This document shows positions 10,671-19,482 of a DNA stretch of 56,077 nt, in pieces. This DNA is from Actinomycetes bacterium. GTDB taxonomy: Bacteria > Actinomycetota > Acidimicrobiia > Acidimicrobiales > SZUA-35. Where the stretch lies: the NCBI GenBank assembly GCA_024276425.1, contig JAJRXF010000024.1, positions 1 through 56,077 on the forward strand, given 5' to 3'. The position numbers were made by a program, and so were the translations under genes. Every line of letters starts with the position of its first letter. Within the stretch, counting starts at the first letter, position 1. The notes beneath the pieces were generated by a model. It was given only the letters and a program-made list of their open reading frames with translations, did no database searches and was not told the origin of the DNA.

Positions 10671-12555
10671 GTACAACGACTCCATTTCTTGGGAGATCAA
10701 CCTGGACCGAAGCGGCGACCAGCGGGAAGGATTCTCCACCGAGTTGATCCTGCAGTTCCAAGACCCCAGACCCTTCAAAGCCCTCCAGAGTCACCCCAAG
10801 TGGCTCGTCGGCGTGATTGACCAAGAGAATCGTTCGAACTCCGTCGAGGGTCCAAGAACGCAAGCTGAACGAGGGGAAAGTCTCGACCAACCCGGGCTGA
10901 GAGATGGTCTCGATTGATAGTTCTGCCGGCCCGCGAGCGACCGAAGCGGTGATAACGGTGTCAGCTCGAGCGTATCGATACAGGTTCAGCATGTCGGTGC
11001 TGATGATCTCGGCCACGACAGTGGCATAGGCGTTGTTGTAGGCCTCGAAGTCTTCCAACCCCTGTTTGGGCGGGAAACCAGAGAACGCCAGAAATCCGTC
11101 GCTTCCATTAGCAAGAGTGGTGAAGAGGTCGTGACGGACCCAGGACTCGATTCGAGGAGAAAGCGCCGGGTCCAACGTGCCAGAATGGATCCGGTGTTCT
11201 ACCACAGGCAGGATCGAGTCGGTGGGTTGTCCGATCGCCTCACGGGCCTCCAGCGAACGGAGTATCGAGGCCTTGAGATAGACCCGCTGATTGTGGAGCC
11301 CATTGGTGGACAAGTAGTTTCCCTGACCGAGGATGTCGATCTGGCGAGAGGCCTCCTCAAACTGGAAAGCATCAGCGTTGCTGGCCAAATACATGTAGAT
11401 CGGCCGTTCAAGCGGATCGGTTCGTCGGATGGTCTCGGCGATCCGAGCCAAGAGATCACGCTCCCTACGTTGAGTCAGATTGAGTTCCTCAGGGAGAATG
11501 GCCCACACCGAGATTGAAGAATTCAACTCTGGGTCGGCCAGCGCAGCATGGAGATCGTCGAGGACCTGGCCAATAGTGCCCTCGACATCATTGATGGCTA
11601 GATCTGCGGAGATTGACGGGCCAACTGGGAAGATGGTGCACAGGCCAAGTTCGGCTGCCCGCTTCCCGCTCGACCAGCGGTCCTTGCCGTACCAAGGACC
11701 GACGTGGCTGAAGCCGTCATCAGCCAATTGGTCAACTGTGCGCGTGTCCGGGTGATCAATGGGAACCGAATAGACACTCATGACCAACCGACGGCCAACC
11801 CAGTCCTGGCACTGACTGAGGCGGTTGTCATGCGGAAATCTACGGTCCGGACGTTCCGTCGGGCTGCCAGAAGTGGCGTCAGGGGCGGCGTTGGTCTCTG
11901 GGGTAGTTTGACCATCGGATTCGGCTTCGAAGCCGGAACCGTCTTCGGGATTGAAGCGAGTCTCGTCGTTCCAGACCGATGAGACAGATCCGCCATGGCT
12001 TCCTGGGCATTCCCGGTCCACGACTAGAGCATCAACTGTTTTTAGCCATTCCCGCCCGAGGTTGGCCAAGCTGCGTCCCCCTGAGTCAACACGAGACAAC
12101 GCAACAGACGAGCAACGACTGAGCCAAAGGCTGGCTCGAGTTAGATGGGGTCCGGAGCTGACGATTACCAGATCCCCCCAGCCCCGTTCTTGAGCAATTT
12201 GAGCAAAAAGCCGAGACTCCCCAGCTGTGTCGTTGGGACTCGCAAGCCCGCAGATCACCTCGAATGTTCCGGAGCCAGCAAGGCAAAGACGCTGGACCTC
12301 AGTTCCCTGAGCCCATGTCTGATCGCCCTCGCTGACAACCAGAGTTGAGGCCACGCCCTGTTCCATGAGCTCCAAGGCCCGACCAATGCGCTCTCCTGGC
12401 TGACCTCCGGCATAGACGACAACGGCATCAGCCGACTCAGGTATGCGTTGTGATGGAAAGACAAAGGCGCGAACACTAACCGTGATTACCACAAGAACAA
12501 TCAGCCCGCCCAACGCGAGTGCACGTCGCTTTGTTAGTCGGATCGGAGCCTTCAT
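10645..12555 (-). CDS. Membrane-anchored DUF218 (YdcF/SanA-like) protein fused to a glycosidase-like domain
   Basis: From the chosen ATG the 636-residue protein has one membrane helix (~13-30). A DUF218 domain (~40-185) follows with SADAVVVYAGGQP, ERIGRALELMEQG and PHLTRASL, then an acidic/Thr linker. The ~350-residue extracellular part looks like a TIM-barrel glycoside hydrolase (WAILPEELNL and IYMYLASNADAF segments) with a C-terminal beta-sandwich. DUF218 proteins are linked to envelope polysaccharide metabolism but their reaction is not settled. The hydrolase assignment is by appearance only. The start is set by TACCCT seven nt upstream of ATG; a GTG at 12624 is the alternative. The shorter paralogue at 18656-19234 shares the DUF218 part and the promoter sequence. 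Confidence 0.75.
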   Translation of the reverse strand: MKAPIRLTKRRALALGGLIVLVVITVSVRAFVFPSQRIPESADAVVVYAGGQPGERIGRALELMEQGVASTLVVSEGDQTWAQGTEVQRLCLAGSGTFEVICGLASPNDTAGESRLFAQIAQERGWGDLVIVSSGPHLTRASLWLSRCSSVALSRVDSGGRSLANLGREWLKTVDALVVDRECPGSHGGSVSSVWNDETRFNPEDGSGFEAESDGQTTPETNAAPDATSGSPTERPDRRFPHDNRLSQCQDWVGRRLVMSVYSVPIDHPDTRTVDQLADDGFSHVGPWYGKDRWSSGKRAAELGLCTIFPVGPSISADLAINDVEGTIGQVLDDLHAALADPELNSSISVWAILPEELNLTQRRERDLLARIAETIRRTDPLERPIYMYLASNADAFQFEEASRQIDILGQGNYLSTNGLHNQRVYLKASILRSLEAREAIGQPTDSILPVVEHRIHSGTLDPALSPRIESWVRHDLFTTLANGSDGFLAFSGFPPKQGLEDFEAYNNAYATVVAEIISTDMLNLYRYARADTVITASVARGPAELSIETISQPGLVETFPSFSLRSWTLDGVRTILLVNHADEPLGVTLEGFEGSGVLELQDQLGGESFPLVAASVQVDLPRNGVVVLTPQLSGD

Positions 12556-12562
12556 CTTCGTG

Positions 12563-12568
12563 AGGGTA
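12563..12568 (-). promoter_or_regulatory. -10 hexamer TACCCT of a leaderless promoter
   Basis: TACCCT lies 7 nt before the ATG at 12555 and no ribosome binding site is visible. The same TACCCTCAC string precedes the paralogous DUF218 gene at 19234. Confidence 0.45.
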
Positions 12569-12628
12569 CCCCTCGGTAGTTTTGTAGCGGTTGGGTGGCC
12601 GACCTTTGTGTCCGTCGGCCCCACCCAT

Positions 12629-12634
12629 TACCGT
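12629..12634 (+). promoter_or_regulatory. -10 hexamer TACCGT of a leaderless promoter
   Basis: TACCGT ends 6 nt before the GTG at 12641, the spacing expected of leaderless actinobacterial transcripts. It decides the start of the unknown gene that follows. Confidence 0.4.
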
Positions 12635-12640
12635 CTGTTT

Positions 12641-13684
12641 GTGACCTTTCAAGTCGTGGACTCTCTCGTAGTTTCGTTTTTCGAGGTACCGATCGCCGTC
12701 GGCGATCCGGTTCTCGGAGGTGATTCTGGGAACGATGGCTTCACCTCCATTGAGATTCAGCGTCTGGCTAATGGAAGCAGCCAATCCGATCCGGAAGGCG
12801 AGGCTTACGTCGCTCTCATCCACACTCCCGCCGGGGTTGACCTGTATGTGGACCCGACGTACGGATTGTCCCGCGACTGGTTCGATTCGGACCCTGCCTA
12901 CGCCAATCTGCGACGATCAGTGTTCCACCTGACTCCGGTGAGTGTTCGTCACTGGGAAATCAGTTCGGATCGGGTACGAATCGAGTCCCAGTTTCAACTC
13001 GACGACGGTCGAACTGTGAGTTTGAATGTGGATCAACCAAAGGGAAACGACCGGGTTCAACGGCAGTTCATTCCGAATCCAGCAATCGAAGAACTCCAAT
13101 TGTTGCGCTTTCTTGAAGTTGATGGCTTTGGACTGATTCGCCGGTCGTCGGACCTTTCGATCAGCATAGATGGAAGGCCTCTAGCCCCTGCTCGGTTCCG
13201 TCTTCCGCTCGGAGGCAGGAGGCGCTACGCGGCTCGGTACACGCGCTCATGCCGGGTTGTCGGACTGAACCCGAGCGGGACCTACGAATTGGGCAGAGAT
13301 GGTGGGGCGAGGGAAGAAGTGGATGATGAGGCCACCCGTAGCCTGCTCTGGGAGGCAGAGCCCCCTCTGGCGGCCGAAGGGACTCCCGAAACTGAATCCG
13401 CCGGGAGCATCGTCTTTTTCATGGCGATAGGAATTGTCGGTCGGGCTCGCTATTCCCAGCGCTGGACCGGTGAGGGCCAGAGGCTTACTCTCGATGCTGT
13501 TGAGCAAAACTGGACTCCTCCCCGCCGGAGCATTCAACTTCGGGTTTTGGCCGCAATGCGACGCAGACGCAGAGCGGGACTTCGTTGGAATTGGTCCGGC
13601 TCGATTGCCCTGGCTCAAGACATGACCACATCGGTCGGTGTGATGACGGGTTCCCAGTGGGTTACCGAAGTCACTGCGAACTAG
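12641..13684 (+). CDS. Unknown protein in the glycan locus
   Basis: I do not recognise this 347-residue protein. It has no obvious signal peptide or membrane helix near the chosen start. The region from about residue 20 to 250 alternates hydrophobic and polar residues and looks mostly beta (for example the VDLYVDPTYGLSRDWFDS segment), as in lipocalin-like or jelly-roll folds. The C-terminal third is Arg-rich and less ordered. The GTG at 12641 is preferred because of the -10-like hexamer six nt upstream; longer forms would run into the divergent gene. Its place between glycan genes suggests an envelope role, but nothing in the sequence shows it. Confidence 0.6.
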   Translation: MTFQVVDSLVVSFFEVPIAVGDPVLGGDSGNDGFTSIEIQRLANGSSQSDPEGEAYVALIHTPAGVDLYVDPTYGLSRDWFDSDPAYANLRRSVFHLTPVSVRHWEISSDRVRIESQFQLDDGRTVSLNVDQPKGNDRVQRQFIPNPAIEELQLLRFLEVDGFGLIRRSSDLSISIDGRPLAPARFRLPLGGRRRYAARYTRSCRVVGLNPSGTYELGRDGGAREEVDDEATRSLLWEAEPPLAAEGTPETESAGSIVFFMAIGIVGRARYSQRWTGEGQRLTLDAVEQNWTPPRRSIQLRVLAAMRRRRRAGLRWNWSGSIALAQDMTTSVGVMTGSQWVTEVTAN

Positions 13685-13718
13685 GCCATTAGGGAAAGAA
13701 GGCGGGTAAATCACTGTC

Positions 13719-13747
13719 TTGACAGGTCTCAGGGAGTGTGTTGCAAT
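13719..13747 (+). promoter_or_regulatory. Sigma-70-type promoter for the flippase operon
   Basis: A perfect TTGACA (13719-13724) is followed after 17 nt by TGCAAT (13742-13747), a 4/6 match to the -10 consensus. It predicts a leader of about 145 nt before the flippase ATG at 13901 and marks the second half of the glycan locus as its own transcription unit. Confidence 0.5.
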
Positions 13748-13760
13748 CGTTTGCTAGCGG

Positions 13761-13795
13761 AGGAATGGCCAGAGAGCGAGGAATGGCCAGAGAGC
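13761..13795 (+). repeat. 18-bp tandem duplication in the flippase leader
   Basis: The string AGGAATGGCCAGAGAGC occurs twice with an 18-nt period (13761 and 13779), just downstream of the predicted transcription start. No protein reading is supported. Confidence 0.7.
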
Positions 13796-13900
13796 ATGGC
13801 AGGTCAGCGGTGAGTAGATGATCGGCGGGAAATCCGGTCGATGAGACTTTCACATGGCGGAATCTCGGGGTGAGTTGAACCGGGTTGAGAGTACAAAAAT

Positions 13901-15247
13901 ATGTCGCAGATCCAAGGTCAGAGCGCTGAGCAAGGGCGGGTAAGTGCTCGTTCCCAGACGTCGCACGCGGTGGTGTCTCTCGGCGTTGTTCTGGGTCTGT
14001 CGGTTCTCACCAACATCATCGCTGCTCGGACACTCGACCCTTCGGGACGAGGTCTTCTTGCTGTTGGGATCCAGGTTGCTGCGTTCCTCAGTGCCTTTTT
14101 ACTGTTTGGGGTCGAGAAGTCGACACCGGTAGTGCTCAACGAGTCTTCGATGAGCCGTACTATTCCCTTGGTCTGGTCCGCGTCTGCACGGCAAGCAGGG
14201 ATCGCTCTCCTTGTTGGGTCGGTGCTGACTGGGATTGGGCTTGCAACTGACCTTGGTTCCCTCGACACTGCCTTTGTCTTTGGGTTCCCGGTCGCACTCA
14301 TGGCGGTGGGAACCATGCTCGACGCCAGCTTTCGTGCCGTAGCCATAAACGGGCAACGGTCTCAGTTGGTACTTCTCTCAACCGCAGCCGTGAGTACGCT
14401 GATTTTGTTTGGCGTAGCTGGGCTCTCGCTGGCCGATATCAGGGTCGTGCCAATCTGGTTGCTGGCTTATGGCGTAGCGCGAACAGGCATCTCTCTGGCC
14501 CTCCACTTACGCCATGGCCGGCCAACACGTTTGGTTCCAGACACGGACCGGGCTGTCTTCGATCAGCTTCGAAGGACTGGTAGGCGGCTTTGGCCAGCAT
14601 CTTTTGCCAACTTCGCGGCGCTTCGCTCTGACCGCCTCTTACTGCCAGCTTTGGCTACGACTGCTGATTTAGGGGTGTACGTCGTGGTTTCGACTCTCAC
14701 CGACGTGTTGGCGGCGCCGACGGAGGCCCTGGCAAACGTGATGCTTCCAAGATGGCGAACCGATGCCGTGAAGGGAAACCTTCATACCGGCGGTCTCCTC
14801 GTGTTGACTCTCATCTACCTTTCGGTAAGCACCACGGCCCTCGTTCTTCTGGGACCATGGGCCACCGAACTTCTTTTTGGAAGCGCTTACCGACCCTCAA
14901 CGGCTCTGGTTGTTGTTCTCGCCTTGGCTTCCTCGGTTTTCGGGATGAACCGGCTTTTGAGTGCCCGTGTGATTGCACGAGGAGCGACAAAGGCGGTCTC
15001 AGCAGCAGAGTCCTCGGGAGTGTTGTTTGCTGTCGTTGGCTATGTCGTCCTCATTCCAATGTATGGCACGATTGGCGCTGCCCTTGGCTCGCTCATTGGC
15101 TATGGCATCACTGCTCTTGGCTTGGTCTTCACCGGCACTCGGACTCCGAATCAGCCGAACAAGGCTGGGGACGATGAAAGCCAGTGTGGCCAGTTGAGAA
15201 GCTCCAATTGCGTCGTCCAACCTGAAGTTATCGGGACTGACTCGTGA
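13901..15247 (+). CDS. Wzx-like polysaccharide flippase
   Basis: The 448-residue integral membrane protein has about twelve hydrophobic segments and matches the polysaccharide flippase branch of the MOP superfamily: VLTNIIAARTLDPSGRGLLA near the N-terminus and paired helices throughout. It should carry undecaprenyl-pyrophosphate-linked repeat units across the membrane. Its stop overlaps the next GTG start (GTGA), coupling it to the polymerase/ligase. The ATG at 13901 has only a weak ribosome site (TTGAGAG). Substrate cannot be deduced. Confidence 0.87.
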   Translation: MSQIQGQSAEQGRVSARSQTSHAVVSLGVVLGLSVLTNIIAARTLDPSGRGLLAVGIQVAAFLSAFLLFGVEKSTPVVLNESSMSRTIPLVWSASARQAGIALLVGSVLTGIGLATDLGSLDTAFVFGFPVALMAVGTMLDASFRAVAINGQRSQLVLLSTAAVSTLILFGVAGLSLADIRVVPIWLLAYGVARTGISLALHLRHGRPTRLVPDTDRAVFDQLRRTGRRLWPASFANFAALRSDRLLLPALATTADLGVYVVVSTLTDVLAAPTEALANVMLPRWRTDAVKGNLHTGGLLVLTLIYLSVSTTALVLLGPWATELLFGSAYRPSTALVVVLALASSVFGMNRLLSARVIARGATKAVSAAESSGVLFAVVGYVVLIPMYGTIGAALGSLIGYGITALGLVFTGTRTPNQPNKAGDDESQCGQLRSSNCVVQPEVIGTDS

Positions 15248-16581
15248 TCGTCTACACGGTCAACGTCGCCGTCGCCGTCGTCCTTATTGTGGCGGCGTTC
15301 TTTCGACCCGGAGTAGGTATTGGAGTTGCCCTTGTTCTCGGGCGCCACACGTTCCCCGATCGCGTGACCCCAATTATTGCTGCCGCCCCTTTGCTGTGCT
15401 TCTCCGCACTTCTGGGATACCGGCTTTCTGGTCGCAGGCTTCAGCTATCAACGGCCAGCGTTGTGGGGGTTCTCTTGACTGCTGGAGTAGTTGTTGTCGG
15501 CGGCTTCCGCCCGAGCACGAACGAGACGGTTCGTGCTCTGGCCGACGACAAATCCTTCTTCTTGGTAGCTGCGGTCGTGCCCCTGTTGTTGCTAGTCAAC
15601 ACCTTGCGAGATCGGGACGTGCGGCTGGACTTCGTTCGCTCCCTCGTTGGTATCTCCTTTTTGTTGACACTTGTTGTGATCACCAGCGGAGGTGGAGAAC
15701 GTGCTGGCGCCTTTGGTGGAGGTCCCATCACCCTGGCCACCTCAATCGGGATCTCAATCATCATCCTTGTCCACCATCACGCAAACCTCCTTCCTTCAGA
15801 ACTGTCAGCCTTTGAGAACCCGTTCCGAATCGGCGTGGGGCTCATCTTTGGGTATGGCATCATTCTTACCCAATCTCGTCAACCCGTTCTATCGCTCATA
15901 CTTGTACTAGGACTTGGTTCGGTGGCAGGCCTGTCAAGGGACAGAGCCCACTCTGCGGGACCATTAGAGTTGAAGCGGATTCGTCGGATGAGGGCTCTGT
16001 CAGTTGCGGCAATAGGTATCGCCACGATGGGCCTTGTTCAATTGATCTTTGGCAGTTCGAATAGCCGTTTTACCCTCTTGGCCGACCCGGGCCAAGAGAT
16101 CGCCCGAGGTCGGTCCATTGTTTGGGATGCTGGTCTTGAAATGGCCCGGACCGCTGGAATATTCGGCCACGGTTTCGGAGCGACGGCGCGGGTAGACGCC
16201 CCTGAAGTCATTCCCTATCCGCACAACATTTTTTTGGAACTGTTCGCCGAGGTTGGGCCGATGATGACCGTCATCGTCACGGGGGCCCTCATCACCATAG
16301 GAATTCACGCCGCCTTGTCCGGCAACCGAGTGTTCAGTTTACTGTCGGCCTACACCCTCATAGGGGCCCAGTTCAGCGGGGACCTCTACAACAGTCGGTA
16401 TGTTTTCATCTTCTTGATAGCGGCCGCCGTTGTGCCGCCACGACTCGACACGGACCGGTCGACCTTCCTGCCACAAACAACCGGGTCCGCTGTCGAGGTC
16501 TCCGCCCCCGGCCTAGCCCGACTCCGCAGTGGCACAGCAGCCGCTCCTATCGCCACCAAGATTGGCTCTTCTCGTGAATGA
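15244..16581 (+). CDS. O-antigen polymerase/ligase family (Wzy/WaaL-like)
   Basis: This 445-residue polytopic protein has ten or more membrane helices. A large extracellular loop near residues 300-335 contains GHGFGA and PHNIFLELFAEVG, the hallmark of the O-antigen ligase/polymerase family (Wzy_C). In a flippase-polymerase-Wzz cluster it most likely polymerises flipped repeat units; a ligase role attaching the glycan to a carrier is the alternative. The GTG start overlaps the flippase stop, and its own stop lies inside the start of the chain-length/kinase gene. Confidence 0.85.
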   Translation: MIVYTVNVAVAVVLIVAAFFRPGVGIGVALVLGRHTFPDRVTPIIAAAPLLCFSALLGYRLSGRRLQLSTASVVGVLLTAGVVVVGGFRPSTNETVRALADDKSFFLVAAVVPLLLLVNTLRDRDVRLDFVRSLVGISFLLTLVVITSGGGERAGAFGGGPITLATSIGISIIILVHHHANLLPSELSAFENPFRIGVGLIFGYGIILTQSRQPVLSLILVLGLGSVAGLSRDRAHSAGPLELKRIRRMRALSVAAIGIATMGLVQLIFGSSNSRFTLLADPGQEIARGRSIVWDAGLEMARTAGIFGHGFGATARVDAPEVIPYPHNIFLELFAEVGPMMTVIVTGALITIGIHAALSGNRVFSLLSAYTLIGAQFSGDLYNSRYVFIFLIAAAVVPPRLDTDRSTFLPQTTGSAVEVSAPGLARLRSGTAAAPIATKIGSSRE

Positions 16582-18574
16582 ACAAGCACCAAAGAATGAT
16601 TTCCAGACACTGGTTCAAACTCTCCGAACCCAGTGGAGAACTGTCGCCACTGTCGTCGTTCTTTTCACGGGCGTGGTGTTAGCCATAGATCTTTTTCTTG
16701 TGACGCCGATGTATCGAAGCGACGCTGAAGTTTTTGTGCGGAACCCAGCAAGTGAACTAGTTGCCGGCCAGGCCCAGTCCGACGCCGACCGGTCCATGGC
16801 AAATGAGCGTGGTCTGGCGGAGAGCCGGTCGGTCACCGACGCCGTCGAGGCCATCTATGGAGACGACATCGATGTCTCAGTTGAGATTGCTGACAACCGT
16901 GACGCACTAATCATCTCCACCGTACATGCAACGCCAGAACTGGCCCAAGAGATTACCGAGTTCTATACCACCACGTATCTTGAAGTCCGGGCCCGAGTGA
17001 TCCTTGATGACCTCCTCTCGGCGGGCAACACCATCGGTGATCGCCTCCTAGAGCTTGATGCTCGGATTGCCGCCCTCGGTGATGTTGCACCAGGATCTAT
17101 CGAACAACGCGATCTGGATCTCCTCCTCACTCAACGAGTGCTCCTCTCTGAGCGGCTGGATCAACTTGGGCTCAATTCTGACCTTGCCTCCTCGGGCACA
17201 GGCCGAATCATCTCTGAGGCGAACCTTCCGGACGAAGCGGTGAGTCCCAATCCGGCACGAGATGGAGTGCTTGCTCTAGCTGTGAGCCTTATCCTTGGTC
17301 TTGGGTTGGGCTACTTGCGAGCTTTGCTCAGCGACGCTGACGAAGAAAGGGACAGTCTCAACCGGGCACTCCATCCGCTACCACGGTTCGTTGAGTTGCC
17401 CTTGCTAGACGAAGAACCAGGTCTCTCGGTTGTCTATCGGCCGACCGCCCCCTACAGCGAGGCCGTACGGGTGCTTCGCACTTCAGTACGTTTCGTAGTC
17501 CCCAAGAACCGTGCTATCCAGATCGTGTCAGCCATGTCTGATGATGGCAAGACCACCACAACAGCCAATCTCGCATACGCCATGTCTGCGGATGGCTACA
17601 GCGTTCTGATGATCGATGCTGATATTCGAAACCGCGGGCTGAGCCGAATGATGGGATTTGAGAGCGAACAGCACGGCCTCGCGACTCTCCTGGAAAGCGA
17701 TCGCTTACCAGACACCCTCTCGCTTTGGCACGATCTGGAATCGGACGTGTGGCTTTTGCCTGCTGGCTTCTCCGGCAGCGGGGCTGCTGAGCTTCTTGGT
17801 CGAGCACTATTGGGCCAGCTCATTGCCCAGGTGCGGCCCAAATTCGACGTCGTACTTGTCGATACTCCTCCACTTATTCCAGTAACCGACGGCTTGCTCG
17901 TTGCTGGGGTCGTTGACAGCGTCTTGTTAACAGTTGGTCGGGGGAGCTCACCCGACGAGGTGAAGCGGGCCAGAGATTCTTTGGAGACAGTCGGGGTACG
18001 CGCTGAGGGATCGATTCTCAATGGCCGTTCTGGTCAGGAGTCCAGCTACCAGTATGGCTACGGTGCGGACCTCGGTACGAGACAACCACCTCTACCGGAC
18101 GTGTCAATAATTCGCAGCCGGTTCAGGGCTGCGCTTGTTGACCCCACCAAGGATGAGGACAAAATAGCACTAGTTAGTGGTCCCGTCGCGGGTGACGGTG
18201 CGTCTTCGAATGGACTATTTAGCGTCGACTCCTCAGCCAGTACCATTCCCGGTAAGGGGCGTGAGACGCCAAAGTCCCCTTCTGAAGCGAGGGGAGCGAG
18301 GCCAGATCCTCCTCCGAAGAAGAGTCACGACTCTGAAAGAGCCACCCCAGTCACGGGTCAAGCCAAGAAGGGGCCACCCGAGAAGGGTTCAGCCGACAAG
18401 GGTTCAGCCAAGAGGGGGCCGGTTGGGAAGAGGCCGGATGGTAAGGAGCCGGCTGAGAAGGGGCCAGGTAAAAAGGGGTCGCCGAAGAATGGATCGAATA
18501 GTCTTCAACGCACCAAGAAGCCCGGTGTGAATCAACGCGATCCAAATCGCCCGACTCACAGGGGGAAACCCTGA
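16574..18574 (+). CDS. Polysaccharide co-polymerase fused to BY-kinase (Wzz-CpsD-like) with basic pentad tail
   Basis: The N-terminal Wzz domain is bounded by two membrane helices (~24-46 and ~225-248). A cytoplasmic tyrosine-kinase domain follows: Walker A SDDGKTTTTANLA with Lys326, Walker A' VLMIDADIRN, Walker B VVLVDTPPLIPVTDG. This family sets chain length through cycles of autophosphorylation. The usual C-terminal tyrosine cluster is absent; only SSYQYGYG remains, near the end of the kinase domain. Instead there is a long Lys/Gly/Pro tail made of nine pentads. The start chosen is the GTG at 16574, which overlaps the previous stop by 8 bp; an in-frame GTG at 16529 would overlap more. Confidence 0.88.
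   Translation: MNEQAPKNDFQTLVQTLRTQWRTVATVVVLFTGVVLAIDLFLVTPMYRSDAEVFVRNPASELVAGQAQSDADRSMANERGLAESRSVTDAVEAIYGDDIDVSVEIADNRDALIISTVHATPELAQEITEFYTTTYLEVRARVILDDLLSAGNTIGDRLLELDARIAALGDVAPGSIEQRDLDLLLTQRVLLSERLDQLGLNSDLASSGTGRIISEANLPDEAVSPNPARDGVLALAVSLILGLGLGYLRALLSDADEERDSLNRALHPLPRFVELPLLDEEPGLSVVYRPTAPYSEAVRVLRTSVRFVVPKNRAIQIVSAMSDDGKTTTTANLAYAMSADGYSVLMIDADIRNRGLSRMMGFESEQHGLATLLESDRLPDTLSLWHDLESDVWLLPAGFSGSGAAELLGRALLGQLIAQVRPKFDVVLVDTPPLIPVTDGLLVAGVVDSVLLTVGRGSSPDEVKRARDSLETVGVRAEGSILNGRSGQESSYQYGYGADLGTRQPPLPDVSIIRSRFRAALVDPTKDEDKIALVSGPVAGDGASSNGLFSVDSSASTIPGKGRETPKSPSEARGARPDPPPKKSHDSERATPVTGQAKKGPPEKGSADKGSAKRGPVGKRPDGKEPAEKGPGKKGSPKNGSNSLQRTKKPGVNQRDPNRPTHRGKP
18362..18496 (+). 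repeat. Nine imperfect 15-bp units encoding Lys-rich pentads
   Basis: Read in frame the units are AKKGP, PEKGS, ADKGS, AKRGP, VGKRP, DGKEP, AEKGP, GKKGS and PKNGS. They make a basic, disordered tail on the BY-kinase. Confidence 0.85.
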
Positions 18575-18655
18575 TCCATGATCGATGGCTCTAGCTGGCC
18601 GGCATGCGGGCTCACCTGTTCGGGCACCGAGTAAGTGGTGTTCAGAGTGTCCTAG

Positions 18656-19234
18656 CTAGTCAAGTTCTTCGCCCGGACTTGGGCACTCTCTGTTGAGAGT
18701 TTTTGCATGGATTGTCCCCAGAATCTCATGAGGAATATTTGGCCAACCGCGTTCCCCAGTCCCAACGCGAAAGAGCTCTGCTGGCGAGCATCGTCTCAGC
18801 CATAAACTTGCCCGGGTCAGGTGATAATTCGACGTGACTATCACCAGGCTGTCCCACCCATGTTCCGCGGCGAAGTCAGCGAACATTGTTGCCTCGCCAA
18901 TAGTGCTATCCGGATCGGGGGTTGCGCACACTACCTCAAAGGAGTCTGACCCGGCCGAGCAGAGCCGCTCGAGCTCCGTTCCCCGTGCCCACACCTGGTT
19001 GCCTTCGCTGACAATCAACCTAGGAGCTACCCCTTGTTCCATCAGATCGAGTGCGCGGCCAATTCGCTCGTTGGGTTGACCTCCAGCAAAAACGACGACG
19101 GCGTCGGCTGACTCGGGGAGGTTCTCTGAGGGGACTACGAACTGCAGAAAGCTCCATGCCGCCACAATCGTCACGACCGTACTGAGGAAGGCCAGAAGGC
19201 GCACTCTCGTTCGTCGTTGCCGGATCCTCCTCAT
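18656..19234 (-). CDS. Membrane-anchored DUF218 (YdcF/SanA-like) protein
   Basis: This 192-residue protein has one N-terminal membrane helix preceded by Arg-rich residues (MRRIRQRR), then a DUF218 domain with ESADAVVVFAGGQP, ERIGRALDLMEQG and the TSNYHLTRASLWLRRC motif. It is a clear paralogue of the N-terminal half of the protein at 10645-12555 but lacks the glycosidase-like extension. The active side faces outward if the helix is an anchor. The start is the second of two adjacent ATGs, 7 nt after TACCCT; the first ATG (19237) and a far upstream ATG at 19357 are alternatives. It lies opposite in strand to its glycan neighbours, so it is transcribed on its own. Confidence 0.8.
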   Translation of the reverse strand: MRRIRQRRTRVRLLAFLSTVVTIVAAWSFLQFVVPSENLPESADAVVVFAGGQPNERIGRALDLMEQGVAPRLIVSEGNQVWARGTELERLCSAGSDSFEVVCATPDPDSTIGEATMFADFAAEHGWDSLVIVTSNYHLTRASLWLRRCSPAELFRVGTGERGWPNIPHEILGTIHAKTLNRECPSPGEELD

Positions 19235-19241
19235 CATTGTG

Positions 19242-19247
19242 AGGGTA
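19242..19247 (-). promoter_or_regulatory. -10 hexamer TACCCT of a leaderless promoter
   Basis: TACCCT lies 7 nt before ATG 19234 and is identical, with the following CAC, to the element in front of the fused DUF218 gene at 12555. Confidence 0.45.
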
Positions 19248-19482
19248 GTCGCTGCTTCTGACGGCTCTGGTTGCCAGCTAAGCCTTAGGACGGCTTTGCC
19301 TAGTCCACGAATGACAACGTTGTCGGGCGATCTGGGTTGGACTGGCCAGCGCGACATTTGCGCCTATCCCCATTGTGGTCACCCAGCATTCCTAAAGTGA
19401 TCTGCCTAGCGCAAACATTAAAGGTCATAAGAAGAAAACACTGGGCGACGAATCGAGATCAAACCAGCGGGAGGGTTTGGGA

